NCBI RefSeq assembly: GCF_009184905.1
Contig: NZ_WESC01000007.1
Span: 124,001-188,000 of the forward strand
DNA from: Parvibaculum sedimenti
GTDB lineage: Bacteria > Pseudomonadota > Alphaproteobacteria > Parvibaculales > Parvibaculaceae
Reading direction: 5' to 3'
Length of the DNA: 64,000 nt
A model generated the notes under the pieces. That model did no database searches and was not told the origin of the DNA. It was given only the letters and a program-made list of their open reading frames with translations. A program made the translations under genes and the position numbers. Below, piece by piece: positions 27,427 through 36,936 of this stretch; the first letter of the stretch is position 1, and every line of letters begins with the position of its first letter.

Positions 27427-29810
27427 TCGACGAGAAGCGGAACCTTGGGCGTCGCGCTGCCGTCATTGCCATTGTCACCGCCGCTTTTGGGCGCGCCGGG
27501 CTTTTTCGGCGAACCGGGGTGCCGGGGCGTCGCCTCTTCGATGTCGAAGACCAGCGTATCTTCTTCGTCATCCACCTTGACTGTGACATGCCCGCCCTTG
27601 ATGAGGCGGCCGAACAGAACTTCGTCGGCGAGCGGCTTCTTGATGGCCTCCTGAATGACGCGGGCGAGAGGCCGCGCGCCCATCAGGTCGTCATAGCCGC
27701 GCGTGGCGAGCCACTTGTTCGCTTCCGGCGTCAGCGAGATGGTCACGTTGCGGTCGGCAAGCTGCGCGTCGAGTTGCAGCACGAACTTCTCGACCACGTT
27801 CGCGATGACGTCCGACGACAGGGGCGCGAAGGGAATGACCGCGTCGAGACGATTGCGGAACTCCGGCGTGAAGAGCCGCTTGATCGCATCCTCGTCCTCG
27901 CCGACGCGCTTGCCGGCGCCGAAGCCGATGGCGTTCTTCGCCGCTTCCGACGCGCCCGCATTGGTCGTCATAATGAGGACGACATTGCGGAAATCGATCT
28001 TCTTGCCGTTATGGTCGGTCAGCTTGCCGTGATCCATGACCTGCAACAGGATGTTGAAGAGGTCGGGATGCGCCTTCTCGATTTCGTCGAGCAGCAGCAC
28101 GCAATGCGGATGCTGATCCACTCCATCGGTAAGCAGGCCGCCCTGATCGAAGCCGACATAGCCGGGCGGCGCGCCGATGAGGCGGGAGACGGTGTGCCGC
28201 TCCATATATTCCGACATGTCGAAGCGCAGCATCTCGACGCCCAGGATGGAGGCAAGCTGACGCGCGACCTCCGTCTTGCCGACGCCCGTGGGACCGGAGA
28301 AGAGATAGGACCCGATCGGCTTTTCCGCCTCGCGCAATCCGGCGCGGGCAAGCTTGATCGAGGCGGCAAGCGCGTCGATCGCCTTGTCCTGACCGAAGAC
28401 GACACGCTTCAGCTCCTTGTCGAGGTCTTTCAGCTTTTCGGTATCGGTCTTCGACACGGACTTTGGCGGAATGCGCGCCATGGTCGCGACGACGCTTTCG
28501 ATCTCTGTCACGCCGATGGTTTTCTTGCGGCGCGATTCCGGCAGCAGCATCTGCGAGGCGCCCGCCTCGTCAATAACGTCGATCGCCTTGTCGGGCAGCT
28601 TGCGGTCGTGCATGTACTTCGCCGACAGCTCGACAGCCGACTTGATGGCATCGTTGGTATAGCGGACCTTGTGGAAGTCCTCATAGTAAGGCTTCAGACC
28701 CTTCAGAATCTTGATCGAGTCCGGCACCGTCGGCTCCGCCACGTCGATCTTCTGGAAGCGGCGGACGAGCGCCCGGTCCTTCTCGAAGTGCTGGCGGTAC
28801 TCCTTATAGGTGGTCGAGCCGATGCAGCGCAGCGTGCCGCTGGCCAGCGCCGGCTTCAGCAGGTTCGACGCATCCATCGCGCCGCCCGATGTGGCGCCTG
28901 CGCCGATCACCGTGTGGATCTCGTCGATGAACATGATCGCGCCCGGATAGGCTTCGAGTTCCTTGATGACCGCCTTGATGCGTTCCTCGAAATCGCCGCG
29001 ATAGCGCGTGCCCGCGAGCAGCGTGCCCATGTCGAGCGAGAAGATCGTCGCATTGAGCAGCACCCCGGGCACCTCGCCCTTGACGATGCGGCGCGCGAGG
29101 CCCTCGGCAATGGCTGTCTTGCCGACGCCCGGATCGCCCACGAAGAGCGGATTGTTCTTCGAGCGGCGGCAGAGGATCTGGATCGTGCGCTCAACTTCCT
29201 TCTCGCGCCCGATCAGCGGGTCGATCTTGCCCGCCTTCGCCTTCTCATTGAGATTGACGCAATAGGCGTCGAGCGCCTCGGTCGAGCGCTCCTTGCCGCC
29301 CTTCGGCTTCTCGCGGGGTTCGCCCTCGCCTTCCGACGCGCCGCGCACAGGGCGCTGCTCGTTCATCTCCGCGCGCTTGGCGATGCCGTGGCTGATGTAG
29401 TTCACGGCGTCGTAGCGCGTCATGTCCTGCTCCTGCAGGAAATAGGCGGCATGGCTCTCGCGCTCGGCGAACATGGCGACCAGCACATTGGCGCCCGTCA
29501 CCTCGTCGCGGCCTGACGACTGGACATGAATCACCGCGCGCTGGATCACGCGCTGGAAGCCGGCCGTCGGCTTCGAATCCTCGCCGTCATCGACGACAAG
29601 GCTCGACAACTCATTGTCTATGTAATTGGTGAGCTGCTGACGAAGGACGCCCAGATCGACATTGCAGGCGCGCATGACGGCGGCGGCGTCGGAATCGTCG
29701 AGCAAGGCCAGCAACAGATGCTCGAGCGTCGCATATTCGTGGTTACGGTCATTGGCCAGCGCCAGTGCCCGATGTAGGCCTTCCTCCAGACTGCGTGAAA
29801 ATGTCGGCAC
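27423..29810 (-). CDS. clpA: ATP-dependent Clp protease ATPase subunit ClpA
   Basis: 795 residues. The N-terminal double Clp repeat ([16 protein letters not shown] onward) recruits ClpS; two AAA+ modules follow. The first has Walker [10 protein letters not shown] (about 222-230) and Walker B MFIDEIHT, the second [12 protein letters not shown] (about 505) with [11 protein letters not shown]. The IGFGAGKR loop (about 627) is the docking point for ClpP. ClpA unfolds substrates, including N-end-rule proteins delivered by ClpS, for ClpP. clpS lies 70 bases upstream. The C-terminal tail is acidic and glycine/proline-rich. clpP itself is not in the window. Confidence 0.97.
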   Translation of the reverse strand: MPTFSRSLEEGLHRALALANDRNHEYATLEHLLLALLDDSDAAAVMRACNVDLGVLRQQLTNYIDNELSSLVVDDGEDSKPTAGFQRVIQRAVIHVQSSGRDEVTGANVLVAMFAERESHAAYFLQEQDMTRYDAVNYISHGIAKRAEMNEQRPVRGASEGEGEPREKPKGGKERSTEALDAYCVNLNEKAKAGKIDPLIGREKEVERTIQILCRRSKNNPLFVGDPGVGKTAIAEGLARRIVKGEVPGVLLNATIFSLDMGTLLAGTRYRGDFEERIKAVIKELEAYPGAIMFIDEIHTVIGAGATSGGAMDASNLLKPALASGTLRCIGSTTYKEYRQHFEKDRALVRRFQKIDVAEPTVPDSIKILKGLKPYYEDFHKVRYTNDAIKSAVELSAKYMHDRKLPDKAIDVIDEAGASQMLLPESRRKKTIGVTEIESVVATMARIPPKSVSKTDTEKLKDLDKELKRVVFGQDKAIDALAASIKLARAGLREAEKPIGSYLFSGPTGVGKTEVARQLASILGVEMLRFDMSEYMERHTVSRLIGAPPGYVGFDQGGLLTDGVDQHPHCVLLLDEIEKAHPDLFNILLQVMDHGKLTDHNGKKIDFRNVVLIMTTNAGASEAAKNAIGFGAGKRVGEDEDAIKRLFTPEFRNRLDAVIPFAPLSSDVIANVVEKFVLQLDAQLADRNVTISLTPEANKWLATRGYDDLMGARPLARVIQEAIKKPLADEVLFGRLIKGGHVTVKVDDEEDTLVFDIEEATPRHPGSPKKPGAPKSGGDNGNDGSATPKVPLLVE

Positions 29811-29880
29811 TTAAGACCTTTCCTTCCGCTGCGCGTCAGCCCAGTGACTCAACGAGTGACTTAAACAAGCGCTCTAAATG

Positions 29881-30210
29881 TTACTCTCTCTCCATCGTGC
29901 ATTGCAGCGGATGTTGGTGCTGCCGTGCGAAATCCATGACCTGGGTGACCTTCGTCTCCGCAACCTCATACGTATAGAGACCGCAGATTCCGACGCCGTG
30001 CTGATGCACATGCAGCATGATCCGGGTCGCATCTTCCCGCCCCTTGTTGAAGAAGTGCTCGAGAACCAGAACCACGAACTCCATCGGCGTGTAGTCGTCG
30101 TTCAGCAGAAGCACCTTGTACAAAGAGGGCTTTTTCGTTTTCGGCTTCGTTTTCGAGATGACGCCGGTATTCGTACCCTCGTCATCTCCCCGCCGCGTGT
30201 CGTCAGACAT
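29881..30210 (-). CDS. clpS: ATP-dependent Clp protease adaptor ClpS
   Basis: 109 residues from ATG 30210; a GTG 21 bases upstream is also in frame, but MSDDTRR agrees with the family. A flexible N-terminal part (about 30 residues) precedes the conserved core [47 protein letters not shown]. ClpS binds N-degron residues such as Leu/Phe/Trp/Tyr and hands them to ClpA. It is the first gene of the clpS-clpA unit. Confidence 0.97.
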   Translation of the reverse strand: MSDDTRRGDDEGTNTGVISKTKPKTKKPSLYKVLLLNDDYTPMEFVVLVLEHFFNKGREDATRIMLHVHQHGVGICGLYTYEVAETKVTQVMDFARQHQHPLQCTMERE

Positions 30211-30667
30211 GCCCCGATCCTGCCAAATCACTCAAACCGGCCAATCTCCCATCCCGGCAAGCCGGATTTCGACGTTCGACCTTCAATCCAGGCCGGGAAG
30301 CTCTTTCCCGGCTCTCCTATTAGATAAGCCAAATTCGACAATTTCAAAGCCCGATCCATCGCAATGACCGGGCGTTAATCGACCTGGCGCAAACAAGATG
30401 CGGAACAGCTTCCGCTGAAATTGATCATATGCTGAGTCGGATGTGCCTCTCCGTCGCGGCGCCAACAAACAGAGACGGCGCCGCCAAGGTGGTTCAATTT
30501 GGGCAAAACTTGTCCAAGTCACGGGAATCTCGACGTTTTTTTGACGTTTTCATGGTTACGAGGGATTCACAAGGCGACTCGCAGCGGGTAGAGTATTCGC
30601 AAGGTGGCGTTGCGTATTCGCCTTGCTTGTCCGGCAGGGGCAGGCTGAATGAAGGGGTCATCGGGGT
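30211..30667. promoter_or_regulatory. Intergenic region between divergent clpS and the carboxypeptidase gene
   Basis: About 457 bases with no credible gene. It holds a perfect stem, GCCGGGAA (30292-30299), five bases, TTCCCGGC (30305-30312), and further right a CAAGGCGA (30570-30577) / TCGCCTTG (30618-30625) inverted repeat containing two TATTCGC copies. A TTGACG at 30541 may be a -35 for the downstream gene, but the -10 is poor. Confidence 0.4.
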
Positions 30668-32542
30668 ATGTTTTCGTCTGCACTCGCGATTGCACCGTCA
30701 GGCCGCGGCTTTTCCAGGCTGCGCCGCCAGAGCATGGCAGTCCTCTGCGCCGTCCTCGTTGCGTGTCTGGCGTTCTCGACCGTCGCGGAAGCCAAGACCA
30801 AGAAGCACCACCACCGACAGAGCGCGGGCGGAGGCTTCACGCCCACCGCAGCGTCGTTCGTCATCGACGCCTATTCCGGCCGCGTCCTCTATTCGAGCAA
30901 CGCCGACGCTCAGACCTACCCTGCGTCGTTGACCAAGGTGATGACGCTTTATCTGCTGTTCGAGCGCCTGCAACAGGGCAAGATCTCGCTCAATTCGCGC
31001 GTTCCTATTTCGACTCATGCAGCCAACCAGGCGCCCTCGCGCCTCGGCATCCGGCCTGGCCAGACCATTCGCGTCGAGGATGCGATCCTCGCGCTGGTCA
31101 CGAAATCAGCGAACGATGTAGCGGTCGCCCTCGGCGAATATATGGGCGGCACAGAGAAAGACTTCGCCCGCCTGATGACGGCGAAGGCCCGCGCACTCGG
31201 CATGAGCCGCACCCAATACATGAATGCTTCGGGCCTGCCCAACAGGGGTCAGCTCACCACGGCCCGCGATCAGGCCATGCTGGCGAAGCGCATGCAGACC
31301 GACTTCCCTCAGTATTTCCGCTATTTCAGCACCGAGGAATTCGCCTGGAACGGCATGGTCATCAGGAACCACAATCACCTGCTCGGCAAATATGAAGGCG
31401 TGACGGGACTCAAGACCGGCTATACCGCCGCCTCCGGCTTCAACCTCACGACGACCGTCAAACGCGACAACAAGTCTCTCATCGGCGTCGTGCTCGGCGG
31501 CAAGACATCGCGTGCCCGCGATCTGCAGATGGTGTCGATCCTCGACCGCGCCATGCCGAGCGCTATAGCCATGCGCGACACTGGTACGCGCGTCGCCTCC
31601 GCCGCTGCTCCGCGCCCGGCTACCAAGGCCACGGGCGTTTCGGATAGCGACCGTCTGGCGCTGGCTTCGCTCGCTTCCCGCGACGAGCCGGATCCGGATG
31701 AAGAATCCTATACGGGCACCGACCAGGTTGCGAGCCTGACCGCCCCTGCACCCGCACAGCCGCTCGTCGAAACGACGCGTCCGGTCGTGACGCCCGCGAA
31801 GCCCGCGACGGTGGTTCAGTCGGCCGCCATCGGCACACCTGCCCCCTCCACGCCGGCGGCCGTGCTGAACGCGGAGCCCGCGCCACAACGCGTCGCTTCC
31901 ATCGAGCCCGCTGCTCCGGCGATCATCCCTGCACCGCGCCCCGTTGTTGCGGCGGCGGCAGCAGCACCGGCACCGGCCGCGCCCGTCGCGGCAACGCGTA
32001 CCGCCTCGGCCCCCATCGACCGCGCCACGGCCTATGCGCTTGCGGCGCTGCACAAGGCTGAAGGCCCGGTGAGGACCGCCAGTCGCGAAATCGGCGGCCT
32101 GATCGTAACGCCCGCGCAGGCCAGCGAAGGCAATCAGGCGACGCAATTGGCCACCGGCCAGAAAATCGACCTCAGCCAGGCGACGGCCAATCCCATCCTT
32201 GCGCGCACGAACCATGGCTGGCGTGCCGGCGACCCGCTTATTCCGGAGGGTTCTTGGGTTATCCAGATCGGCGCCTATGCAGATCAGGCCGATGCGGTTG
32301 ATCGCATCCGTTCCGCGATCAAGGCCGCGCCGGAACTCGGCAAGGCTGTTCCGGTGACGCTCGCGGTCAAGACGGCGGATAATCGCACGCTCTATCGTTC
32401 CCGCTTCGCCGGATTTGACGACGAACGCGAGGCCCGCAATGCCTGCGGCCGCCTCGCCCGTGAGAGCATTTCCTGCATCGCGATCCCGCCGGCCAATTGG
32501 GCGATGCCCAAGGGCTCGACCAGAGAAAAGCAGCAGGGCTAA
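30668..32542 (+). CDS. D-alanyl-D-alanine carboxypeptidase with C-terminal SPOR domain
   Basis: 624 residues. An uncleaved or cleaved signal segment (about 18-42) is followed by the penicillin-binding-protein fold with SxxK (SLTK, 87-90), SxN (SAN, 147-149) and KTG (249-251). This is the DacC/DacF-type enzyme that removes terminal D-alanine from peptidoglycan stem peptides in the periplasm. A long Ala/Pro-rich linker (about 330-490) leads to a SPOR domain (about 530-615; GSWVIQIGAYADQ), which binds denuded glycan and would place it at the septum. The gene overlaps mipZ tail-to-tail by 4 bases. Confidence 0.93.
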   Translation: MFSSALAIAPSGRGFSRLRRQSMAVLCAVLVACLAFSTVAEAKTKKHHHRQSAGGGFTPTAASFVIDAYSGRVLYSSNADAQTYPASLTKVMTLYLLFERLQQGKISLNSRVPISTHAANQAPSRLGIRPGQTIRVEDAILALVTKSANDVAVALGEYMGGTEKDFARLMTAKARALGMSRTQYMNASGLPNRGQLTTARDQAMLAKRMQTDFPQYFRYFSTEEFAWNGMVIRNHNHLLGKYEGVTGLKTGYTAASGFNLTTTVKRDNKSLIGVVLGGKTSRARDLQMVSILDRAMPSAIAMRDTGTRVASAAAPRPATKATGVSDSDRLALASLASRDEPDPDEESYTGTDQVASLTAPAPAQPLVETTRPVVTPAKPATVVQSAAIGTPAPSTPAAVLNAEPAPQRVASIEPAAPAIIPAPRPVVAAAAAAPAPAAPVAATRTASAPIDRATAYALAALHKAEGPVRTASREIGGLIVTPAQASEGNQATQLATGQKIDLSQATANPILARTNHGWRAGDPLIPEGSWVIQIGAYADQADAVDRIRSAIKAAPELGKAVPVTLAVKTADNRTLYRSRFAGFDDEREARNACGRLARESISCIAIPPANWAMPKGSTREKQQG

Positions 32543-33486
32543 CCCGCGTTGGAGCCCGTGGCTTCGTCCGCGGCCTCTTCAGAGGATGACGCCGATTCCG
32601 CCTGAGCCTCGGGCGCTGTTTCGGCCACCAGCTTATCGGCCCGCGCTGCCGGCATTGGCAGATCGAGCACATCCAGAAGCGCCCTCACCTCCGCTCGTGC
32701 AGCGACATGAGACATCGACATCTGTGCCTCGACGCCCTCCTGACGGAGATCGAGCAGCGTCAGGCCGGAGGGAAACATTTCACGGAAGATCACACGCTCG
32801 CCAACGCCCGGTGCGAGCCGGAAGCCGATGCGAGTGGCCAGCGCCTCCAGGACTCCCTCGACGCGCCGCTTGTTCTTGGCGGCAAGCGACGACAGACGGT
32901 TTCTCATCACAACCCAGTCGATCTTGCCGCCATCGCGCATGACGCGGCGCTTGCGGCTCTCCCAGACCATTTCGCTATAGACGCTGGGGCCCTTGATCTT
33001 CCAGCTCTGCGGATCGACACGGCCCAGAAGGTCGAAATCGACAAAGCTGTCATTCATCGGGGTGATGAGCGTATCGGCATTGGCGTGGCCAAGTCGTGAC
33101 AGATATGAGTCGGCGCCCGGGCAGTCGATCACGATGAAGTCATTGTTGGCCGCCAGCCGGTTGAACTCCGATTCGAAGGCCGCCCGCTCTATCGCCTGCG
33201 CTTCGCTGACCGTGTCCGCATCCGAGCGCGGAATGACGACATGATCCGGCATGACGAGATTGACGCCATTCGCCTCGGCCCAGGCCTTGCGGTTTTCCAC
33301 ATAGCGGGTAAGCGAGCGTTGCCGGCTGTCGAGGTCCATGGACCCGACCCGCGCGCCCTCATGGAGCAGCAGCGCAATCAGATGCATGGCCGTCGTCGTC
33401 TTGCCCGACCCGCCCTTTTCGTTGCCCAGCACCACAATATGGGCTGAACCTTTGTCCGGCATAGCCTCCGGCATCGTCTCCGTCAT
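32539..33486 (-). CDS. mipZ: Division plane positioning ATPase MipZ
   Basis: 315 residues from ATG 33486. The deviant Walker A motif (EKGGSGKTTTA, 23-33) and the ParA/MinD-type fold are clear. The family-specific segments are NRKAWAE, TPMNDSFVDFDLLGRVDP, VWESRKRR, and the late REMFPSGLTLLDL, all as in Caulobacter MipZ. MipZ forms gradients from ParB at the poles and blocks FtsZ at the wrong sites. The last ~30 residues are an acidic/alanine-rich tail. Together with pleD-divK it shows a Caulobacter-like cell-cycle wiring. Confidence 0.95.
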   Translation of the reverse strand: MTETMPEAMPDKGSAHIVVLGNEKGGSGKTTTAMHLIALLLHEGARVGSMDLDSRQRSLTRYVENRKAWAEANGVNLVMPDHVVIPRSDADTVSEAQAIERAAFESEFNRLAANNDFIVIDCPGADSYLSRLGHANADTLITPMNDSFVDFDLLGRVDPQSWKIKGPSVYSEMVWESRKRRVMRDGGKIDWVVMRNRLSSLAAKNKRRVEGVLEALATRIGFRLAPGVGERVIFREMFPSGLTLLDLRQEGVEAQMSMSHVAARAEVRALLDVLDLPMPAARADKLVAETAPEAQAESASSSEEAADEATGSNAG

Positions 33487-33878
33487 CGCCCCGTACCTGT
33501 ACGCCTGATGAATCTGTAGCAGAGTGTGGGTTCGGCTGTCCCGCGTCAATCGCGCCGCCCGCCAACCCCGAATCCCTCACACCCTTCTGATAATGCGATT
33601 AACAGCATTCTCAAAATCAGACCTTGCCCATTTAATAATCCTGATGAAACGGCAGGCAAAACCGTGCAGACTTCTTGCGGGAAGTCCGCGCGGTTTCGCC
33701 AAGGGGGGCCGCAGATGATGACGCTGTTGCAATTCAGACTGAGAAATATGGAGAAACGTATGGTCCATCGGTGAAAGCCGGGGACTAAACGGCTGCGCGT
33801 CGTCTTCCCGTTCTGTGGTTTAAGCGGTGGATCGTCGATCCTCCGACGCAAAACATTTTGAACGAAAATGAGGGGACG
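33487..33878. promoter_or_regulatory. Divergent region between mipZ and the permease, with a hairpin
   Basis: 392 bases. An interrupted palindrome at 33659-33696 has outer arms AAACCG/CGGTTT and inner arms GACTTC/GAAGTC with symmetric 4-base bulges. Near the permease start is GGATCG-T-CGATCC (33829-33841), a possible operator. The region is AT-richer near mipZ (33585-33660). No gene is credible here. Confidence 0.4.
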
Positions 33879-35444
33879 ATGACTGCAAATCCGAATTCGC
33901 CAGGGGCTGGCGACATTTCCGAAGACGTCAAGATTCTGCATGACATGGGATATGCGCAGGAGCTGAGCCGCTCGATGGGTGGTTTCTCGAACTTCGCGAT
34001 TTCCTTTTCCATCATCTGTATTCTGTCCGGCGGCATCAATTCGCTCGCCCAAGCGACGTCGGGTGCTGGCGGCTTCGGCATCGGCGTGGGCTGGCCGCTC
34101 GGCTGCGCCATCTCCGGCGTCTTCGCTCTCGCCATGGCGCAGATCAGCTCGGCCTATCCGACGGCCGGCGGTCTCTATCACTGGGGCTCACTCCTCGGCA
34201 ACCGCTTCACCGGCTGGGTGACCGCCTGGTTCAACCTGCTCGGCCTCATCACCGTTCTCGGCGCCATCAATGTCGGCACATGGACCTTCTTCGTCGGCGC
34301 CTTCGGACCAGCGCTGGGAATTGAGGGCACACTAACGAATCAGATGATCTTCCTTGTCATCGTCACCGGCGCGATGGCGCTCATCAACCATTACGGCATC
34401 AAACTTACGGCGATGCTGACCGACTTTTCCGGCTACCTCATCTTCGCGACCGCCATTGCGCTCACGATCGTCTGCTTCATCTTCGCGGAGAGCTGGGACT
34501 TCTCCCGCCTCTTCACGTTCCACAACTATTCGGGCGACGTCGGTGGCGGCGTCTGGCCGCAGGTCTCCAACAACTGGGTATTCCTGCTCGGTCTGCTGCT
34601 GCCGATCTACACCATCACCGGCTATGACGCCTCGGCGCATACATCGGAAGAAACCGTGAAGGCGGCGCACGCCGTTCCGCGCGGCATGGTGCGTTCGGTG
34701 ATCTGGTCGGCCGTCTTCGGCTACATCATGCTCTGTTCCTTCGTGCTGCTCATTCCGAACATGGACGATGCAGCCAAACAAGGCTGGAACGTCTTCTTCT
34801 GGGCCATGGACGCGCGCGTCCCGGCTGGCCTGAAGGAAGTCCTCTACGTCGCCATCTTCATCTCGCAGCTCCTCTGCGGCCTGGCAACGGTGACCTCCGC
34901 TTCGCGCATGATCTTCGCCTTCTCGCGCGACGGCGGCCTTCCCTTCTCGAAGATCCTCTCGAAAGTCTCGCCGAAGCACCGGACGCCGGTGGCTGCGATC
35001 TGGGTCGGCGCGACTCTCTCCGTGCTCTTCGTCTGGGGCTCCACGGTCGTCTCCATCGCGGGCACATCGGCTTACGCCATCGTCGTGTCCTGCACGGTCA
35101 TCTTCCTCTTCTTCTCCTTCGCGATCCCGATCACGCTCGGTCTCTTCGCCTACGGAACGTCGAAGTGGCCGAAAATGGGCCCATGGAATATCGGTCGTGC
35201 GGCATACTCGCTCGTCGCACTACTTTCGATTGCGTCGATCGTCCTGATCTTCATCATCGGCGTACAGCCGCCGAACGACTGGGCGCTCAACATCACAGTC
35301 GGCTTTCTCATCCTGACGGCTATCGTCTGGGTGATCTTCGAAAACCGGCGCTTCCAGGGTCCGCCCACCGGCGAACTTGCCGCCGAACGTCTCGCCAACA
35401 TCAAGGCGGCGGAAGCCGCTGTCGGCGAGACCACGAAAGTCTGA
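33879..35444 (+). CDS. APC superfamily amino acid/amine permease
   Basis: 521 residues from ATG 33879, which has GAGGGG at a good distance; a TTG at 33858 would add seven. There are twelve or more membrane segments and the APC N-terminal signature LSRSMGGFSNFAISFSIICI. The subgroup resembles GABA/choline/ethanolamine-type permeases (BAT1-like), which import small amines or amino acids. It opens a unit of four genes with a glutamine-synthetase-like ligase, an aldehyde dehydrogenase and an alcohol dehydrogenase, so it most likely imports the substrate of that pathway. Confidence 0.9.
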   Translation: MTANPNSPGAGDISEDVKILHDMGYAQELSRSMGGFSNFAISFSIICILSGGINSLAQATSGAGGFGIGVGWPLGCAISGVFALAMAQISSAYPTAGGLYHWGSLLGNRFTGWVTAWFNLLGLITVLGAINVGTWTFFVGAFGPALGIEGTLTNQMIFLVIVTGAMALINHYGIKLTAMLTDFSGYLIFATAIALTIVCFIFAESWDFSRLFTFHNYSGDVGGGVWPQVSNNWVFLLGLLLPIYTITGYDASAHTSEETVKAAHAVPRGMVRSVIWSAVFGYIMLCSFVLLIPNMDDAAKQGWNVFFWAMDARVPAGLKEVLYVAIFISQLLCGLATVTSASRMIFAFSRDGGLPFSKILSKVSPKHRTPVAAIWVGATLSVLFVWGSTVVSIAGTSAYAIVVSCTVIFLFFSFAIPITLGLFAYGTSKWPKMGPWNIGRAAYSLVALLSIASIVLIFIIGVQPPNDWALNITVGFLILTAIVWVIFENRRFQGPPTGELAAERLANIKAAEAAVGETTKV

Positions 35445-35468
35445 CGTTTCAGATTCTAGCCGCATGAG

Positions 35469-35499
35469 AGGGCGTCAGGTCTCACCGGCCTGACGCCCT
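35469..35499 (+). terminator. Stem-loop after the permease gene (intercistronic hairpin or attenuator)
   Basis: A perfect 11-bp stem, AGGGCGTCAGG (35469-35479) and CCTGACGCCCT (35489-35499), with a 9-base loop. It ends with only TT and then GGCGG, so it is not a strong terminator. It may reduce downstream expression relative to the permease or protect the permease message. Confidence 0.5.
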
Positions 35500-35556
35500 T
35501 GGCGGTTCGAGCGGGCTATCCAAACCCGCAGAGCAAGCACAATGGAGTTACTCCGA

Positions 35557-36936
35557 ATGCCTCAACCCGCTCTAGGTAAGCTCACTCTCGACCAGTTATC
35601 CGACCTCGTCAGCACGGGCGACATCGACACCGTCGTCATGGCCATGCCCGACATGCAGGGCCGCCTCGTCGGCAAGCGCATGCAGGCCGGCTATTTCCTC
35701 GATACGGCCGTGCATGAAACCCATGCCTGCAACTATCTGCTCACCGTCGACACCGACATGGAGCCGGTGCCGGGCTACAAGGCCGCGAGCTGGGCGCAGG
35801 GCTATGGCGATTTCGTCATGAAGCCCGATCTCGGCACGCTTCGCCGTATCCCCTGGCTTCCCGGCACCGCCCTTGTCATCTGCGACACGCTCGACCATCA
35901 CGGCGAAGACGTGCCGCACGCGCCGCGCGCGATCCTGAAGAAGCAGTTGAAGCGTCTCGCCAAGGCGAAGATGACGGCGATGACGGCGTCGGAGCTCGAA
36001 TTCTATCTCTTCGACGAGACCTACGAGGCCGCGCATGAGAAACACTACAAGGGCCTCAAGACCGCGAACTGGTACATCGAGGACTACCACATCCTTGGCA
36101 CGACCAAGGAAGAAGGGATCATGCGCGCGATCCGCAACGGGCTCGAAGGCGCAGGCATTCCTGTCGAGAATTCCAAGGGCGAATGGGGCCCCGGTCAGGA
36201 AGAGATCAATATCCGCTATGCCGAGGCGCTGGAAATGGCCGACCGGCATACGATCCTGAAGAACGGCATCAAGGAAATCGCCCATCTTCACGGCAAGGCC
36301 ATCACCTTCATGGCGAAGTGGAACTATGCGCAGGCCGGCTCCTCCTGCCACATCCACGTTTCGCTCTGGGACGACAAGGTGAAGAAGGCGCTCTTCCATG
36401 ATGACAAGAGCAAGCTCCACGGCCTTTCGGATCTCGGCCAGCAATTCCTTGCGGGCCAGCTCGCCCATGCGCGGGAACTCACCTATTTCCTCGCGCCCAA
36501 CATCAACTCGTACAAGCGCTTCGTGAACGGGACCTTCGCGCCGACCAATATCGTCTGGTCGAACGACAACCGCACGGCGGGCTTCCGCCTCTGCGGGCAC
36601 GGCAAGAGCCTGCGTGTCGAATGTCGCATCGGCGGCGCCGATCTCAACCCGTATCTCGCCTTTGCGGGTCTGATCGCAGGCGGCCTTGCGGGCATCGAAA
36701 AGAAGATGAAGCTCGAGCCCGAATTCTCCGGCGACGCATATGTCGGCGAAGGCATTCCCTCGCTACCGAAAAGCCTTCGTGACGCACTGACCGAGCTTGA
36801 AAACTCGGCTACTCTCCGCGCCACGCTGGGCGACGAGGTGGTCGAGCATTATCTCCACACCGGCCGCTGGGAGCAGTTCGAATATGACCGCCGGGTCACA
36901 GATTGGGAAATCATGAGAGGTTTCGAGCGCGGATAA
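35557..36936 (+). CDS. Glutamine synthetase-like gamma-glutamyl-amine ligase
   Basis: 459 residues from ATG 35557, which has GGAG 9 bases upstream; ATG 35542 would add five residues but lacks a site. The glutamine synthetase fold is shown by ASELEFYLFDETY, GPGQEEINIRYAEAL, the metal/ATP segment SSCHIHVSLWDD and the terminal ADLNPYLAFAGLIAGG. The adenylylation tyrosine loop of GlnA (NLYDLPPE) is missing and the cluster contains no nitrogen-assimilation genes. It therefore belongs with PuuA/GlnA4-type enzymes that glutamylate amines such as putrescine, ethanolamine or isopropylamine. The stop overlaps the aldehyde dehydrogenase start (TAATG). Confidence 0.85.
   Translation: MPQPALGKLTLDQLSDLVSTGDIDTVVMAMPDMQGRLVGKRMQAGYFLDTAVHETHACNYLLTVDTDMEPVPGYKAASWAQGYGDFVMKPDLGTLRRIPWLPGTALVICDTLDHHGEDVPHAPRAILKKQLKRLAKAKMTAMTASELEFYLFDETYEAAHEKHYKGLKTANWYIEDYHILGTTKEEGIMRAIRNGLEGAGIPVENSKGEWGPGQEEINIRYAEALEMADRHTILKNGIKEIAHLHGKAITFMAKWNYAQAGSSCHIHVSLWDDKVKKALFHDDKSKLHGLSDLGQQFLAGQLAHARELTYFLAPNINSYKRFVNGTFAPTNIVWSNDNRTAGFRLCGHGKSLRVECRIGGADLNPYLAFAGLIAGGLAGIEKKMKLEPEFSGDAYVGEGIPSLPKSLRDALTELENSATLRATLGDEVVEHYLHTGRWEQFEYDRRVTDWEIMRGFERG

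Noticed and set aside
27519-29516. Long open frame antisense to clpA
   Set aside because: The composition (Arg/Asp/Leu-rich without structure) is that of an antisense shadow.
35542-36936. Housekeeping glutamine synthetase (glnA)
   Set aside because: The adenylylation tyrosine motif is absent, no glnB is adjacent and the neighbours are amine/alcohol catabolic genes.
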